From positions 1 to 6,350 of the forward strand of contig CAMLRJ010000214.1 of NCBI GenBank assembly GCA_946482345.1: a stretch of 6,350 nucleotides of DNA. Direction: 5' to 3'. This document shows positions 5,715 through 6,350 of this stretch, piece by piece (positions within the stretch are counted from its first letter, which is position 1; every line of letters starts with the position of its first letter). A program made the translations under genes and the position numbers. The notes below the pieces were generated by a model. It was not told the DNA's origin. It did no database searches and was given only the letters and a program-made list of their open reading frames with translations. This DNA comes from an uncultured Cellvibrio sp. Its GTDB lineage: Bacteria > Pseudomonadota > Gammaproteobacteria > Pseudomonadales > Cellvibrionaceae.

Positions 5715-5834
5715 CACCAAAGCTAAATGCTTTTGCTTGTACGCTTTTACTTTTAAAAATCATAGTGAAAACTCAAACGCTCAAAAGGGCGCTAACTATA
5801 CTGTTACTTAAGTAAATATAGCATTTTTTCTACA
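5715..5834 (-). other. Non-coding 3' part of the lipoprotein cassette
   Basis: These 120 bases between the lipoprotein stop and site B hold no convincing ORF. They contain a small hairpin (CGCTC-AAAA-GGGCG, 5778-5791) and a perfect 12-base palindrome TTACTTAAGTAA (5804-5815) just past the stop codon. Neither has a T-run that would make it a clear terminator. Confidence 0.4.
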
Positions 5835-6134
5835 TTACCTTGGTGAATGAGGACCCCATGGCATTACCCGCCATTTTTTAAATGACTTGGTTAATAAAAA
5901 TTGTGGTTCAATTTCTAGTTCATTTTTCTTTATTCTGAAATTTTGCGATTTATCTATATCCATAAAATGGAAGTAGTGAAATTCGGAGTCGCTACCCATG
6001 TAGTACCAAATTGCAACTTTTGGTTCTTTCCAATGGCTGGTATTACGCTCTAGCTCAAGCTTAGAAAGTGTTTGTACCTGACTGCACCCAAGTAACGAAA
6101 GTGAAATTAGAGTAGTGACTATGATTATTTTCAT
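5835..6134 (-). CDS. Small lipoprotein, cassette-encoded, unknown function
   Basis: With the start at 6134 the product has 99 residues and a textbook lipoprotein signal (MKIIIVTTLISLSLLGC) with lipobox L14-L-G-C17. Ser at +2 suggests outer-membrane sorting. The longer start at 6170 would add 12 residues before the signal peptide and would cross the presumed recombination box at 6147-6153, so it is rejected. The mature part is short (about 82 residues) and aromatic, with WYYMGSDSEFHYFHFMD (45-61) and a Trp-Pro-rich C-terminus (WRVMPWGPHSPR). No family is recognised. It is the gene closest to the candidate promoter at 6173-6201, as expected for the first cassette of an array. Confidence 0.65.
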   Translation of the reverse strand: MKIIIVTTLISLSLLGCSQVQTLSKLELERNTSHWKEPKVAIWYYMGSDSEFHYFHFMDIDKSQNFRIKKNELEIEPQFLLTKSFKKWRVMPWGPHSPR

Positions 6135-6146
6135 GATTTTGCTTTT

Positions 6147-6153
6147 ATATAAC
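6147..6153 (-). other. Candidate cassette 5' junction (R' box GTTATAT)
   Basis: The minus strand reads GTTATAT 12 bases before the lipoprotein ATG. Its TTATAT is complementary at 5 of 6 positions to the R'' box (TTATAAC) that ends the same cassette at 5708-5714, as a cassette's two ends should be. No attC hairpin lies upstream, so the site may be the junction with an attI site or with a decayed attC. Confidence 0.4.
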
Positions 6154-6172
6154 AGTTTAATATCCATCATCG

Positions 6173-6201
6173 ACTATATATTTCAGACTGTATATTTACA
6201 A
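6173..6201 (-). promoter_or_regulatory. Sigma70-like promoter upstream of the cassette array
   Basis: On the minus strand TTGTAA (-35, 4/6 consensus) and TATAGT (-10, 5/6) are separated by exactly 17 bases. Transcription would start near 6166, giving a leader of about 32 bases before the lipoprotein ATG at 6134. Its position just outside the cassette junction is where an integron Pc promoter would lie; it could drive all three cassette genes. Confidence 0.5.
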
Positions 6202-6206
6202 GTCCA

Positions 6207-6350
6207 TCAGGTTTTGCACTGTATATCGCCATTTTTATTTTGCTGTCGTATTAAATTGTTTTCGATTTTCAACGGAGTAGGATGTGAATAAGACTGGAGA
6301 TAACAATATATTTCTACTTGCTCTTCCTCTTCACAATTCCTCGAATCAAA
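6207..6350 (-). CDS. Possible 3' end of a gene entering from the right edge
   Basis: An open frame of 47 codons runs from the window edge to a TGA at 6207-6209. It encodes a hydrophilic stretch with EEEEQ near the edge and ending in NGDIQCKT. There is no recognisable motif. An open frame of this length can occur by chance. A competing plus-strand frame starts at GTG 6284 behind GGAG and stays open to the edge for 22 codons. Only the sequence beyond the edge can decide between them. Confidence 0.25.
   Translation of the reverse strand, partial: FDSRNCEEEEQVEIYCYLQSYSHPTPLKIENNLIRQQNKNGDIQCKT

Noticed and set aside
5611..5811. Plus-strand open frame of 66 codons across site B
   Set aside because: It runs through the palindrome and intergenic DNA and has no ribosome-binding site or recognisable motif.
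5804..5815. 12-base palindrome TTACTTAAGTAA containing the ACTTAA core of the R'' boxes
   Set aside because: It lacks the AAC end and any hairpin of attC type, and AT-rich palindromes of this size are common.

Overview
The window looks like chromosomal DNA of a plant-polysaccharide-degrading gammaproteobacterium, most likely Cellvibrio or a close relative. The evidence is a family PL10-type pectate lyase tethered as a lipoprotein behind a long poly-serine linker, a habit typical of Cellvibrio enzymes. The genus is inferred from style, not from a database match.

Left part (1-3345): a possible promoter with an inverted repeat precedes the pectate lyase lipoprotein gene (179-1510, +). A strong hairpin terminator separates it from a convergent response-regulator gene (1576-2694, -) that joins a receiver domain to a degenerate GGDEF domain. 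In that domain the catalytic and GTP-binding residues are replaced but the RxxD inhibitory site is kept, so it looks like a c-di-GMP sensor rather than a cyclase. Divergent from it lies a small WHH-type HNH nuclease gene (2875-3345, +), which resembles toxin nuclease domains but has no visible immunity gene next to it.

Middle (3354-4315, all -): three short genes for 2-3-helix inner-membrane proteins of unknown function. Two are 21 bases apart.

Right part (4336-6350, all -): this looks like a stretch of integron gene cassettes, and is the most interesting feature. Two long imperfect palindromes (5046-5161 and 5606-5714) are 60/69 identical over their hairpins and have attC architecture: RYYYAAC-type R'' box, paired arms with an unpaired base, central loop, and an R'-like box. 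Each lies immediately upstream of the next start codon. The palindrome at 5046-5161 also follows the preceding stop codon by six bases. The one at 5606-5714 lies about 120 bases beyond the preceding stop. The cassettes encode a small lipoprotein (5835-6134), a 143-residue protein of unknown function (5168-5599), and a divergent GT51-like peptidoglycan transglycosylase (4337-5035). After the transglycosylase only an R'' box remains (4336-4342), so the array seems to be truncated there. A sigma70-like promoter (6173-6201) and a GTTATAT box (6147-6153) precede the first cassette and could mark its insertion point. No integrase gene is visible. If one exists it lies beyond the right edge or has been lost.

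Functional links between the blocks are not evident. Pectin degradation, c-di-GMP signalling, a nuclease and a cassette array appear simply to be adjacent.
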